NCBI RefSeq assembly: GCF_016908935.1 | Contig: NZ_JAFBEV010000007.1 | Location: forward strand, 60,920-124,919 | Length of the DNA: 64,000 nt | From: Sporolactobacillus spathodeae | GTDB lineage: Bacteria; Bacillota; Bacilli; Bacillales; Sporolactobacillaceae | Reading direction: 5' to 3' | Shown: one piece after another, positions 1 through 8,466 of the stretch | How the letters are laid out: every line of letters begins with the position of its first letter | How positions within the stretch are numbered: the stretch's first letter is position 1 | Position numbers and translations under genes: made by a program | Notes under the pieces: generated by a model | What the model was told of the DNA's origin: nothing | The model's database searches: none | What the model saw: the letters and a program-made list of their open reading frames with translations, nothing else

Positions 1-1014
1 CGGAATATAGCCAAGGCCTGCCTCAATGATTTTCCGAGTATGCCGATTCGTGATATCTTTCCCATCTAAAGCGATGGATCCTTGCGTTACCTTGGCCAAG
101 CCGGCAATCGCTTGAACCAATTCCTGCTGACCATTGCCGTCGACGCCGGCGATACCAAGAATTTCTCCGCCATGAACCGTCAAATTCAGTCCATTCACCG
201 TATGAACCTTGCGGGCATCCTGAACAACGAGGTCCTTAATTTCGAGAACCGCTTCTTTCGGTTCATAAGGTGCGTTGTTGATTTGTGTATTGACTTTGCG
301 TCCAACCATCATATTCGCAAGTTCTTCAGGACTCGTTTCGTCAATCTTGACGCGATCAATCATTTTGCCGCGACGAATGACCGTACATGAGCTACAAGAT
401 TCAAAGATTTCTTTGAGTTTATGTGTGATCAGGATAATCGACTTGCCCTCTTGAACGAGCTTCTTCATAATCTCTATGAGTTCCTGTATTTCAAGCGGCG
501 TCAATACAGCGGTCGGTTCGTCCAAAATCAGAATATCGGAACCGCGATACAAGGTCTTGAGAATCTCGACACGCTGCTGCATGCCCACAGTGATATCTTC
601 AACTTTTTTCAACGGATCCACTTTCAGACCGTATCTTTCCGATAGTTCGCGAACAATCCGAACGGCCTCTTTCATATCCAGCCTGCCAAATCGTTTCGGT
701 TCTTTTCCAAGCACAATATTTTCTGCTACTGTAAAGTTCTCAACGAGCATAAAGTGCTGATGAACCATGCCGATTCCAAGTTGATTGGCATCATTCGGAT
801 TATGAATTTCCGCCTTTTTTCCGTGGACATAAATTTCGCCTTGATCGGGCTGATACAGGCCGAATAATATATTCATCAGCGTTGATTTTCCAGCACCGTT
901 TTCACCGAATAGCGCGTGAATTTCTCCTTCTTCGACTTGGAGCGTTATATCATCATTTGCGACAATGCCCGGAAACTCTTTTCGGATATGTCGCATTTCA
1001 ATTGCATAGGGCAT
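1..1014 (-). CDS. Nucleoside/sugar ABC transporter ATP-binding protein, partial (NupO/YufO-like)
   Basis: The gene starts with ATG at 1014 and runs off the left edge, giving 338 codons; families of this type have about 510 residues with two ATPase domains. The first domain is complete. It has Walker A GENGAGKST at residues 37-45, a Q-loop region (MVHQHFM), the degenerate signature ITVGMQQ that is normal for this class, and Walker B LDEPTAVLTP. The second domain starts near residue 270 and is cut off. The upstream gene encodes a BMP-family lipoprotein, so this should energise uptake of nucleosides such as guanosine, as in B. subtilis NupNOPQ. A terminator and a repeat cluster separate the two genes. 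Family is certain; substrate is inferred. Confidence 0.93.
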   Translation of the reverse strand, partial: MPYAIEMRHIRKEFPGIVANDDITLQVEEGEIHALFGENGAGKSTLMNILFGLYQPDQGEIYVHGKKAEIHNPNDANQLGIGMVHQHFMLVENFTVAENIVLGKEPKRFGRLDMKEAVRIVRELSERYGLKVDPLKKVEDITVGMQQRVEILKTLYRGSDILILDEPTAVLTPLEIQELIEIMKKLVQEGKSIILITHKLKEIFESCSSCTVIRRGKMIDRVKIDETSPEELANMMVGRKVNTQINNAPYEPKEAVLEIKDLVVQDARKVHTVNGLNLTVHGGEILGIAGVDGNGQQELVQAIAGLAKVTQGSIALDGKDITNRHTRKIIEAGLGYIP

Positions 1015-1204
1015 GCCTTTGTCTCCCATCTCAGAATATGTAATGACAAGCAGATGAAGCAGCTTCATCTTCCTTTAACTTGAATGAATTGTCTCATTTC
1101 GGATGAAAATTTATTTATTTTCTCACCTAGTATAGCAAACATGTTCATTTATTGACTATGGCTTTCCGTAACAAAAAAATCGAGAAAACGCTGTTTTACT
1201 TATT

Positions 1205-1560
1205 AAGATAAACTTGGTATAGCCAAGTCTTTTTTAACAATTTTGCTTCGGCTGCTCGCTTGTAGCGGGCGCACCGCGAGCTCCTCAGACAAGCTGGAAT
1301 CTGCGGGGTCTCGCTGGTTCGTTTTTCCCGTTGGCGTCTCGCGTCTTCGCTACATTCTTGCGTAGAAAAATTTGGCATAGCCAAAGTCCTTTTTTGTAAC
1401 AATTGCGCTCTGGTCGCTCGCTTGCCGCGGGCGTCAGAGCGCAGTTGCTGCGTTTTTCGCGCAGAATCATAAAATTCCTTGTAAGATAAACTTGGCGTAG
1501 CCAAGTCCTTTTAGGCGCCAGAGCACCTCGCTACATTTTTGTGCAAAAATCTTTATACTT
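1205..1560 (+). repeat. Family A repeat cluster (three degenerate head-to-tail units)
   Basis: Unit 1 (about 1205-1365) has the 5' hairpin ACTTGG..CCAAGT followed by a T-run, the GC-rich core and the CGCAGGCG-like tail. Unit 2 (about 1366-1480) repeats the hairpin (TTTGGCATAGCCAAA) and a shortened core. Unit 3 (about 1481-1560) keeps only the hairpin and the tail. The cluster fills the space between the BMP lipoprotein gene and its ATPase gene. Its tail abuts the terminator at 1573. Small reading frames in it follow the repeat and lack ribosome-binding sites. Confidence 0.85.
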
Positions 1561-1572
1561 TCTTAAAAAAAC

Positions 1573-1609
1573 GAAGGATGAGGCGCATGTGTTCGGCGCC
1601 TCATCCTTC
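1573..1609 (-). terminator. Strong intrinsic terminator after the BMP lipoprotein gene
   Basis: A perfect 14-bp stem (1573-1586 with 1596-1609) is followed on the minus strand by a T-tract at 1564-1571. It lies just past the lipoprotein stop codon. It would let the binding protein be made in excess over the ATPase downstream. Confidence 0.9.
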
Positions 1610-1621
1610 TTGAAAGACAGA

Positions 1622-2698
1622 TTATTTTAAAGTTGCAAGGAAGCTTTTGTATGCTGCATCCGTCGCAGGAACTTTAATGCTACCGTCAATAATCTTCTGC
1701 TTATATGTCTTGACAGCAGCAAGTGCTTTAGGCGAAATGTTTTTGGTTGTCGGTGCAATGCCAACACCATTTTGTTTCAAACCATAAACGAGTACTTTGC
1801 CACCAGGGAATTTGCCTGCTTTTGTTCTCGCCGTTACATCATAGATTGCTTTGTCGACGCGTTTTACCATCGAAGTCAGCGTAACGTTTTGAGGAAGACC
1901 CTGTGCGTATTGATCCTTGTCTACACCAACTACCCAAACTTTCTTGCCATTCTTTGTCCGGTTTTTCGCTTCAGTGAATACACCGTTTCCTGTATCGCCT
2001 GCGGCTGCATAGATAATATCAGCGCCTTCAGTGTACATCGTCGAAGCGATGCTGCGTCCTTTATCTGGTGCGTTAAAAGCTCCAGCATATTGTACGTAAA
2101 GAGTAGCTTTCGGATTAACGGATTTAACACCGGCTTTGAAGCCGTTTTCGAATGCCTTGATCAATGCGGAATTGATACCACCGACAAAGCCGATTTTGTT
2201 CGTCTTTGTTGTCAGTCCAGCAACAACACCGACAAGAAAGGATCCTTGTTCTGCTTCAAACGTCATGCTCGCAACGTTTTTCAAAGGTTTGTTGTTTTTG
2301 TCGACAGCAACTGCATCGACAATACCGAGATTTGCTTTAGGATTCTGTTCCGCAACTTTCTGAATGTCGCTCTGCATCAGATAGCCGATACCGAAGACAA
2401 CGTTGTAGTTCTGGTGAACCAATTGGTTCAAGTTCGGAGAATAATCTGAAGCTTGAGTTGATTGAAGGTATTTAACCTGACTGCCTACCTTGAGGTTATT
2501 ATCCTTACCGAATGATTTCAGGCCTTCCCAAGCTGACTGGTTGAATGATTTGTCATTGACACCGCCTGTGTCCGTAACCATACCTGCTTTGAAACTTTTC
2601 TTGGCAGTTGTACCTGCACTGCTATTTCCACAACCTGCGAGCGCAGTTGCCAGAACAACGACGAAAGCAAGAAGAACTGCTAGTCTCTTTTTAAGCAC
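1622..2698 (-). CDS. BMP-family nucleoside-binding lipoprotein (NupN/YufN/BmpA-like)
   Basis: Extracellular substrate-binding lipoprotein of 358 residues for the ABC transporter whose ATPase lies downstream. The start is placed at the GTG at 2698, because AGGGGG lies 7 nt upstream and the protein then begins VLKKRL, a normal lipoprotein signal. An upstream ATG at 2731 would add 11 unlikely residues. A hydrophobic stretch ends in the lipobox LAGC. The mature part has the BMP hallmarks GMVTDTGGVNDKSFNQ, GFVGG and VWVVGVDKDQ. BMP proteins bind purine nucleosides in several Firmicutes and spirochaetes; guanosine is the likely ligand by analogy only. No purine riboswitch was seen upstream. Confidence 0.93.
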   Translation of the reverse strand: MLKKRLAVLLAFVVVLATALAGCGNSSAGTTAKKSFKAGMVTDTGGVNDKSFNQSAWEGLKSFGKDNNLKVGSQVKYLQSTQASDYSPNLNQLVHQNYNVVFGIGYLMQSDIQKVAEQNPKANLGIVDAVAVDKNNKPLKNVASMTFEAEQGSFLVGVVAGLTTKTNKIGFVGGINSALIKAFENGFKAGVKSVNPKATLYVQYAGAFNAPDKGRSIASTMYTEGADIIYAAAGDTGNGVFTEAKNRTKNGKKVWVVGVDKDQYAQGLPQNVTLTSMVKRVDKAIYDVTARTKAGKFPGGKVLVYGLKQNGVGIAPTTKNISPKALAAVKTYKQKIIDGSIKVPATDAAYKSFLATLK

Positions 2699-3056
2699 AC
2701 AAAAACCCCCTACACATTTTTCCAAACTCACATTTTTTACTATAGATCATCTATCCCAAAAAAGAAACAGAAAATGCAACAAAAAGCGTAAATTATTGTA
2801 ACTAAATAAAATAGTGTTCGTCTTTAATGCAGTTTCCTCTTAAAAAAACATTCAAAAGCAAGCAAATCCATCTTTTTAGCAAAGCAACTGTGTCATATAA
2901 TATATTACCTTATTTTGTGAAAAATATGTGGCTTTCTGTCGGATTTTCTGACAAATCGTTTATTGACACTATTTTTTTAAAAAGACATGCTTCCACTGCC
3001 AATTGGAAAACTTGTGTTAAAATGAACGAAGCAAAAAAATATCAGGAGGAATGATG
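2699..3056. other. Divergent intergenic region
   Basis: AT-rich spacer between the divergent BMP lipoprotein gene and the Lin0512-family gene. On the minus strand a TATAGT hexamer about 45 nt before the GTG start could be a -10 box. On the plus strand TTGACA at 2963-2968 has no convincing -10 at the usual distance. No riboswitch or repeat was recognised. Confidence 0.4.
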
Positions 3057-3416
3057 ATGGATCATTTACTGTTTATTGAAACCGGCGTCGGTATCGATGT
3101 GCATGGGCAAAGTGTGACGAAAGCCGCCGTTCGCGCTGTCATCGACGCTGTGCACAGAAATTCGATGCCTGGATTGACAGAATTGCTCCCCAAAGGTGAT
3201 CTGAACAATATGAAAGTGACCATTCGGCTGGCGGTGCCTCGAGATAAAGATACGCTTGACCTTGAACGGATCAAAAAAGAGATTCCATACGGAACAGTCA
3301 CAGTGACTGTCATGGACGGCGGCATGATCGCGCCCAGCGGTATTGTTCTGAAAGATAAAGAGGACAAAAATGACTTAATGTATATTGTCAATGCTTCTGT
3401 TGAAGTCGGGTATTAA
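3057..3416 (+). CDS. Lin0512-family conserved protein
   Basis: A protein of 119 residues, conserved in Bacillales and Listeria and without a known function. Three ATGs follow each other at 3051, 3054 and 3057; the third is 7 nt from AGGAGG (3044-3049) and is preferred. The sequence begins MDHLLFIETGVGIDVHGQ and carries the family motifs GIDVHGQSVTKAAVRA and GTVTVTVMDGGM. It is soluble, with no signal peptide or membrane segment. It stands alone, divergent from the nucleoside transporter and convergent with the nucleoside hydrolase. Confidence 0.8.
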   Translation: MDHLLFIETGVGIDVHGQSVTKAAVRAVIDAVHRNSMPGLTELLPKGDLNNMKVTIRLAVPRDKDTLDLERIKKEIPYGTVTVTVMDGGMIAPSGIVLKDKEDKNDLMYIVNASVEVGY

Positions 3417-3478
3417 CTTGCGTGCCGCAGAATGAATAAAGAAACCCACAGCTAAGAAACGGCACCGAAGATAGTTGA

Positions 3479-3520
3479 AAAAGCGGGTCACTTGTCTCCT
3501 AACAAATGATCCGCTTTTTT
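3479..3520 (+). terminator. Intrinsic terminator between convergent genes
   Basis: AAAAGCGGGTCACTTG (3479-3494) pairs with CAAATGATCCGCTTTT (from 3502), allowing two wobble pairs, and is followed by a T-run. The A-run on its left side could let it serve the minus-strand hydrolase operon as well. Confidence 0.75.
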
Positions 3521-3606
3521 ATCTTTTTTTGGACGTGTGCCCTTACTTTAGAGAAATTAATTTCTGAGCTTATGCAGGACACTTAATCGATTCATTGAGC
3601 CAACCA

Positions 3607-4542
3607 TTAATCAACTTTCTGAGCCAGTTCCTCTATCTTATTAAAGAAGCCAGTAGAATCAACGTCATAAACGAGTTCGATCATACGACCGCTCTCTGAT
3701 GCTTCAATCCTTCCCTGTGCAGGCTCCTCCGTGTGAACAATTGTCCGCACATCGCGCGTTCTAACGAGTTCAGGAAATCCTGCTGACACGGCCGTCAGAA
3801 CATCCCAAAGAAAATACGTTGAATTGGTTTCCTGATGCACGAGCGGCGGCACCGCCGCATAACACTGACCGAGAAAATCAATCCCTGTATATTTTCTCCG
3901 TCTGGCCCATTGCTGTCGAACGGCTGGAGTGAGCGGTACCTGATGCGTGCTTTCCAGTGCAACCATCCGGATAGTCAAACTACTTTGCCACACCCGAGCG
4001 ACGGCCTGCGGATCCCAGAAGGCGTTCCATTCAGCCGTACCATCATGTTCCGGTTCCTCAACATTGCCGACTGGCTGCAAAGTACCGCCCATCCAAATCA
4101 ACTTGTCAATCTTAGCTTCAATATCCGGCGCTTCATCCAAGGCACGCGCGACATCAGTCAAAGGTCCGGTGCAGACAAGTGTGGTTTTCTCCTCATCCCG
4201 GCGTACACATTGAATTAAATGTTGATGTGCGGGCAAATCGCTTACCGTTGTCGCCACATGACCCGATTCATTCAGCAGTGGCAGCGCATCGACAAAGAAA
4301 GGGTGCATCCGCCACTCTTTCGGAAATGGATTCATCCCTCGCGAATTCGATCGCGCTGTATCCACACGTTGTCCATGCCCAAAGCGGTCAATGATTTTCC
4401 GACTCGCCTGAATCCCAGGCGTCAGATAGCCGTCCGCTGGAATAACGGAAACGCCATTCAACGTGACCTGCTCCATTTGAAGTAACAAAAATAGTGAAAT
4501 TAAATCATCAATGCCAGCGTCATGATTAAAGTAAACGTTCAT
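3607..4542 (-). CDS. Nucleoside hydrolase (IunH family)
   Basis: Hydrolyses the N-glycosidic bond of nucleosides to base and ribose, in the cytosol. The 311-residue protein has the calcium-binding signature near the N-terminus in the variant form NHDAGIDD (residues 6-13) instead of the usual DTDPGIDD. It also has the LVCTGPLTDVA and IWMGGT blocks typical of the family. The start overlaps the stop of the upstream MazG-like gene by four bases (ATGA), so the two are translationally coupled. With a nucleoside transporter 1 kb away, a role in nucleoside salvage is plausible. The exact substrate cannot be read from sequence. Confidence 0.92.
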   Translation of the reverse strand: MNVYFNHDAGIDDLISLFLLLQMEQVTLNGVSVIPADGYLTPGIQASRKIIDRFGHGQRVDTARSNSRGMNPFPKEWRMHPFFVDALPLLNESGHVATTVSDLPAHQHLIQCVRRDEEKTTLVCTGPLTDVARALDEAPDIEAKIDKLIWMGGTLQPVGNVEEPEHDGTAEWNAFWDPQAVARVWQSSLTIRMVALESTHQVPLTPAVRQQWARRRKYTGIDFLGQCYAAVPPLVHQETNSTYFLWDVLTAVSAGFPELVRTRDVRTIVHTEEPAQGRIEASESGRMIELVYDVDSTGFFNKIEELAQKVD

Positions 4543-4874
4543 TTTGTCATGCTCCCTTCATTTTTATAGCGCAAAGTCAGCTTCTTTCGATGGGCATCTA
4601 CTAAATCCTCAAGTGTTAAATCATAGAGGTCAGCCAAAATAGACAGATTTGATAGGACGTCGCCCAATTCTTCAGCAAGATTGGCTATTATCACTTCTCT
4701 CGTGCAACGCTTCTCGCCAGGATGATCACGACCGATTTCAAAGGAACGAACCGCGCGAGAAACTTCACCAAGTTCTTCAATTAGAAATCCGATGCGTGTA
4801 TAAGGCGGAAGATCGATCCAGCCTCGTTCGGTATAGAAATTTTTTTCCCATTCCTGAACTTCATTTAAATGCAA
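4539..4874 (-). CDS. MazG-like nucleotide pyrophosphohydrolase
   Basis: Small all-alpha NTP pyrophosphohydrolase of 111 residues, compared with about 100 for single-domain MazG-like enzymes. The two metal-binding motifs are visible as EELGE (about residues 33-37) and AEELGDVL (about 67-74). The start is a TTG at 4874 preceded at 8 nt by GGGGGT; no better ATG exists upstream. It overlaps the nucleoside hydrolase by four bases. The pair probably handles nucleosides and non-canonical nucleotides together; this link is inferred from the operon only. Confidence 0.85.
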   Translation of the reverse strand: MHLNEVQEWEKNFYTERGWIDLPPYTRIGFLIEELGEVSRAVRSFEIGRDHPGEKRCTREVIIANLAEELGDVLSNLSILADLYDLTLEDLVDAHRKKLTLRYKNEGSMTK

Positions 4875-4966
4875 CTGCTACACCCCCAAATGCCTTTACC
4901 TTATCCTGCCTAGTTTATCATGAGCTGACGGACAGGCGAAGCGAGAGCGGCAAATATTTCTACTGT

Positions 4967-4996
4967 CTTTACACCTGTAAAGTTTCTATATATAAT
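4967..4996 (+). promoter_or_regulatory. niaP promoter with overlapping palindromic operator (candidate NiaR site)
   Basis: TTTACA (4968-4973), a 17-nt spacer and TATAAT (4991-4996) form a near-ideal sigma-A promoter. The perfect palindrome CTTTACACCTGTAAAG (4967-4982) covers the -35 box. NAD-precursor uptake genes in Bacillales are commonly repressed by NiaR (YrxA), so this is a good candidate NiaR operator. Assigning the protein is inference. Confidence 0.75.
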
Positions 4997-5079
4997 GAGT
5001 GTCAAGTAATGAGCCATACTATTCACGTGCGCTCTTTCTAAAGAATAAAGCGCCGCACGCATTCATTCAGGAGGAAATT

Positions 5080-6294
5080 ATGTCAAAAACGACGCAACAA
5101 ACGGAAAGGAAGCTGCTTGGTGTCGCCGGCTTTGCTTGGCTGTTCGACGCTATGGATGTTGGCATGCTTTCGTTCATTATCGCGGCATTGGCCGCTGAAT
5201 GGAAATTGAATGAAGCGCAAATGGGCTGGATTGGCAGTGTCAGCTCGATCGGGATGGCCGTCGGGGCCCTCATCTTCGGCATGATGGCCGACCGTATCGG
5301 GCGGAAAAATATTCTGATTGTCACCCTGCTTGTCTTCTCAATTTGTGCTGGATTATCGGCATTGACGACCGGACTTGGCCTTTTTCTATTCCTTCGCTTT
5401 TTTGTCGGCATGGGACTTGGCGGTGAATTACCAGTCGCTTCAACGCTTGTTTCCGAGAGCGTCGCGCCAGAGAAGCGCGGTCGCACGGTTGTACTTTTGG
5501 AAAGCTTTTGGGCGGGCGGTTGGATTGTCGCCGCCATTATTTCGAATTTCGTTATTCCGTCATTTGGCTGGCGAATCGCGCTCGTCATCGGTGCCCTGCC
5601 TGCTTTTTACGCCTTGTATTTGCGCTGGAACATTCATGATTCATCAGCGTACACCGCGCAGAAAAAGAAGCAGAGTCCTGGTTTCCTTGCAAACACAGCT
5701 ACTGTCTGGTCGAGAACATATGCCCGTCAGACAGTCATGCTCTGGATTCTCTGGTTTTGTGTGGTCTTCTCCTATTACGGCATGTTTCTTTGGCTGCCAA
5801 GCGTGGTTGCCATGCGCGGCTTTGATATGATGCACAGCTTCCAATATGTACTGATCATGACCTTGGCACAACTTCCGGGTTATTTCTCAGCAGCCTGGTT
5901 GATCGAGAAATGGGGTCGAAAAAGCGTTCTGATTGTCTATCTGCTCGGCACAGCAATTAGTGCCTATTTCTTTGGCAGTGCCGCGTCACTCGCAATGCTC
6001 ATGACATTTGGCATCTTGCTCTCGTTCTTCAACCTCGGTGCTTGGGGCGCGCTCTATGCTTATTCTCCAGAACAGTACCCAACATCCATTCGAGCAACCG
6101 GAACGGGTATGGCCGCTGGCTTCGGGCGGATCGGTGGTATCTTCGGACCGCTGCTTGTCGGTTATCTGCTCGTACGTCATGTGACGATGCCAGTGATCTT
6201 TACGATCTTCTGCATCTCGATCATCCTTGGTGTGCTGGCTGTTGCTTTTCTTGGAAAAGAAACGAAGAACCAGGAATTTCAAGAAGCTGCTTGA
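5080..6294 (+). CDS. niaP: Niacin (nicotinate) transporter, MFS
   Basis: Membrane permease of 404 residues with about 12 transmembrane segments, for uptake of nicotinic acid as an NAD precursor. The sequence resembles B. subtilis NiaP closely throughout: LLGVAGFAWLFDAMDVG at the start, the loop ADRIGRKN, GMGLGGELPVASTLVSE, and PEQYPTSIRATGTG late in the protein. The ATG at 5080 follows AGGAGG by 6 nt; an upstream in-frame ATG at 4999 lies just after the promoter -10 box and cannot be the start. It is a single-gene unit with its own operator and terminator. Confidence 0.93.
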   Translation: MSKTTQQTERKLLGVAGFAWLFDAMDVGMLSFIIAALAAEWKLNEAQMGWIGSVSSIGMAVGALIFGMMADRIGRKNILIVTLLVFSICAGLSALTTGLGLFLFLRFFVGMGLGGELPVASTLVSESVAPEKRGRTVVLLESFWAGGWIVAAIISNFVIPSFGWRIALVIGALPAFYALYLRWNIHDSSAYTAQKKKQSPGFLANTATVWSRTYARQTVMLWILWFCVVFSYYGMFLWLPSVVAMRGFDMMHSFQYVLIMTLAQLPGYFSAAWLIEKWGRKSVLIVYLLGTAISAYFFGSAASLAMLMTFGILLSFFNLGAWGALYAYSPEQYPTSIRATGTGMAAGFGRIGGIFGPLLVGYLLVRHVTMPVIFTIFCISIILGVLAVAFLGKETKNQEFQEAA

Positions 6295-6311
6295 TCCTCT
6301 GAATAAAACGC

Positions 6312-6342
6312 GAGCCCTGTTGGCTATTCTGCTGCAGGGCTC
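6312..6342 (+). terminator. Intrinsic terminator after niaP
   Basis: GAGCCCTG (6312-6319) pairs with CAGGGCTC (6335-6342), followed by the T-rich sequence TTGTTTCGTTTT. Confidence 0.8.
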
Positions 6343-6431
6343 TTGTTTCGTTTTATTACTCAGTGCAGCGATCAAATCATTCGTTCATCCGTAAAATGAA
6401 GAAGATAAGGTGAATGCCGTTTAAAATCGGT

Positions 6432-7877
6432 TCAGTCTGTCTCTCCTGAAGGTTTGCCCGCAACATCCGCCGCCTCCGTCCGTTTGAGAAAAAAGGCAAG
6501 TGCAAATGCGGTAAGCGTCAGAAATAACGCACACAAAAACGCTGTTCCTAAGCCATGAGTCAGCGCCAAAATCTGCTCTTTCTTTGCCCCAGGATGTGCA
6601 GACTGGTTCAAATAATTTTTCTGGGTACCTACCATAATGCCGACAAATACCGCAGTACCTATCCCACCGGAAACTTGCTGTAATGTGTTCATGATCGCTG
6701 TTCCATGTGGATAGAGCGACTTCGGCAGTTGGTTTAACCCGGTTGTCGAAACAGGCATCATCACCATGGAAAGACCAATCATCATCACCGCATAGAGAAT
6801 GGTCACATAAAGCGCACTTTCTGTAGTAGTCAGTCTACTAAACATTCCGAGCACAACAACGACAATTGCGAGCCCTGGCACAGACAGCCAGACAGGACCA
6901 AACTTATCAAAAAGCTTCCCGGTTAAAGGGGAAAGCAGTCCGTTAATTAGCCCCCCAGGTAATAAGATCATACCGGCACTGAACGAAGTGAGCAAAAGGA
7001 CACGTTGCATATAGAGTGGCAAAAGGATCATCGTTGCAAACAACGCCATCATGAGCAAGATCATGAGTAGGGTAGCAAGTGTGAACATCCGGTAGCGAAA
7101 CACCCGCAAATCAAGAACCGGTTCTTCCAGATGCAATTGCAGCCAGACAAACCCAAGTAGCGCGAGCACTCCGACACCTAACAAAACGAGGCTGATCCAG
7201 CCGCCGGACGTCCCTGAACCCATTCCGTACACGAGACTGCCGAAACCGATTGTCGACAGAACAATAGAGCGAATCTCTACTTTGGGTTTGGTCACTTCGG
7301 AAACATTCTGCAAATAACGTACCCCAATCAAAATAGAAATCACAGCTAGTGGGAGGATTAGGAAAAACAGCCAACGCCAGCTTAAAATAGAAAGAATGAA
7401 TCCGGAAAGTGTCGGTCCGAGCGCCGGTGCAAACATTATTACAAGACCAATAAGTCCCATGGCACCGCCACGTTTTTCAGGAGGATAGATCAACAAAATC
7501 GTGTTCATCATCACTGGCATGAGCAGACCGGCCCCTGCCGCTTGAACAATCCGGCCAATGAGCAGCATACTAAAATTTAGTGAAAAGCCGCCAATTAAGG
7601 TACCAAACAAAAACAGAGTCATCGCGCCGAGAAACATCTGACGTGTAGACAGCCAGCCGGTAATCAGCGCTGTCACTGGCATCAGGATGCCGATAACCAA
7701 CAGATAGGCTGTCGTCAGCCATTGAATGGTCGTTGCTGGAACATGAAAGTATCGGATCAAATCAGACAAAGCGATATTCAAAAAGGTTTCATTTAGTATA
7801 GCAACGAACGCACCAATAATTAGCGTTACTGTAATCGGTCCCCGCCTAATTTCATTCTTGGTTCCTTGGTATGTCAT
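6432..7877 (-). CDS. DHA2-family multidrug efflux MFS transporter (LmrB/EmrB-like)
   Basis: Proton-driven drug exporter of 481 residues with about 14 hydrophobic segments, the length and number usual for DHA2. Diagnostic pieces are GAFVAILNETFLNIALSDL at the N-terminus, the QWLTTAYLL block, GRIVQAAGAGLLMPVM, and the motif C-like stretch GPTLSGFI. The start at 7877 has AAAGGAG 8 nt upstream. It resembles lincomycin-resistance protein LmrB of B. subtilis in length and layout, but the substrate cannot be assigned. It is convergent with niaP and seems to be a single-gene unit. Confidence 0.9.
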   Translation of the reverse strand: MTYQGTKNEIRRGPITVTLIIGAFVAILNETFLNIALSDLIRYFHVPATTIQWLTTAYLLVIGILMPVTALITGWLSTRQMFLGAMTLFLFGTLIGGFSLNFSMLLIGRIVQAAGAGLLMPVMMNTILLIYPPEKRGGAMGLIGLVIMFAPALGPTLSGFILSILSWRWLFFLILPLAVISILIGVRYLQNVSEVTKPKVEIRSIVLSTIGFGSLVYGMGSGTSGGWISLVLLGVGVLALLGFVWLQLHLEEPVLDLRVFRYRMFTLATLLMILLMMALFATMILLPLYMQRVLLLTSFSAGMILLPGGLINGLLSPLTGKLFDKFGPVWLSVPGLAIVVVVLGMFSRLTTTESALYVTILYAVMMIGLSMVMMPVSTTGLNQLPKSLYPHGTAIMNTLQQVSGGIGTAVFVGIMVGTQKNYLNQSAHPGAKKEQILALTHGLGTAFLCALFLTLTAFALAFFLKRTEAADVAGKPSGETD

Positions 7878-8025
7878 TTCTCGAACTCCTTTAATAAATG
7901 GTTGCCGCTTTTAGCAAAAGCATTGCTGTACGTTCTATCATAATCAAAAACGCCACGGCCGACAAAAAGAAGAACCCGGCGGAAGCAGAAAGCCAGGTTC
8001 AATTCGTTAAAATTTTTCTTAAAAA

Positions 8026-8070
8026 AGGACAGATATCAGTATCCTCTTTCTTTGACACTGCACCTGTCCT
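8026..8070 (-). terminator. Terminator after the Rrf2 operon
   Basis: On the minus strand AGGACAG (8070-8064) pairs with CTGTCCT (8032-8026), followed by a run of T. The loop is long (31 nt) and may hold inner structure. A second weaker hairpin (GAACCTGG with CCGGGTTC) lies at about 7971-8000. Confidence 0.55.
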
Positions 8071-8094
8071 ATATTTATCCTGATTTCGTTCATT

Positions 8095-8466
8095 TTATCG
8101 TTGCGCTGACCAGTACCACGGATCTTCCTGCACGCCAGCCTTTTCCTGATCGTGCCGCGCTTCATCGGCTAATTGCGCTGTCAACTCCATAAACCAGTCG
8201 CGATCCGCTGTAATCAGTGCCAGATCCGTCATGCTGCGCAGTTGAACGTTAGTGAGCGGCAGTGTCGGAAAAGGTTTGAGTAGGTAGCTCAGCGTCTCAA
8301 TCGTACGGCCAACCGTAGACTCTCGGTCACAGGCTACAACATGAACCTTAACTGTTCCGTCTTCGTCGTTATACTCCATGACATAACCGTGCATCAACTC
8401 ACCGTTGACCGTTCTGCCCTTGACCCAATCGCCTTTTTTCCATTTTGATTGCTGCTGCATCATCAT
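8095..8466 (-). CDS. IDEAL-domain protein
   Basis: Small cytosolic protein of up to 123 residues. The first part (KKGDWVKGRTVNGELMHGYV, DEDGTVKVHVV) looks like a small beta-barrel. The later stretch LRSMTDLALITADRDWFMELTAQL (split as read) matches the helical IDEAL domain of Bacillales proteins of unknown function. The gene begins with three ATG codons in a row (8466, 8463, 8460); the first overlaps the Rrf2 stop codon as ATGA. It is co-transcribed with the regulator. Function is unknown. Confidence 0.7.
   Translation of the reverse strand: MMMQQQSKWKKGDWVKGRTVNGELMHGYVMEYNDEDGTVKVHVVACDRESTVGRTIETLSYLLKPFPTLPLTNVQLRSMTDLALITADRDWFMELTAQLADEARHDQEKAGVQEDPWYWSAQR

Noticed and set aside
1196..1504. 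Minus-strand frame of about 100 codons in the first repeat cluster
   Set aside because: It follows family A repeat DNA, has no ribosome-binding site, and similar frames recur in every copy.
1772..2449. 225-codon plus-strand frame opposite the BMP lipoprotein gene
   Set aside because: Shadow of a clear gene on the other strand, with no SD and no recognisable protein features.
2699..3050. Purine riboswitch or CodY box upstream of the BMP lipoprotein
   Set aside because: No G-box aptamer pattern was found, and the best CodY-like half site (ATTTTCTG) lacks its partner.
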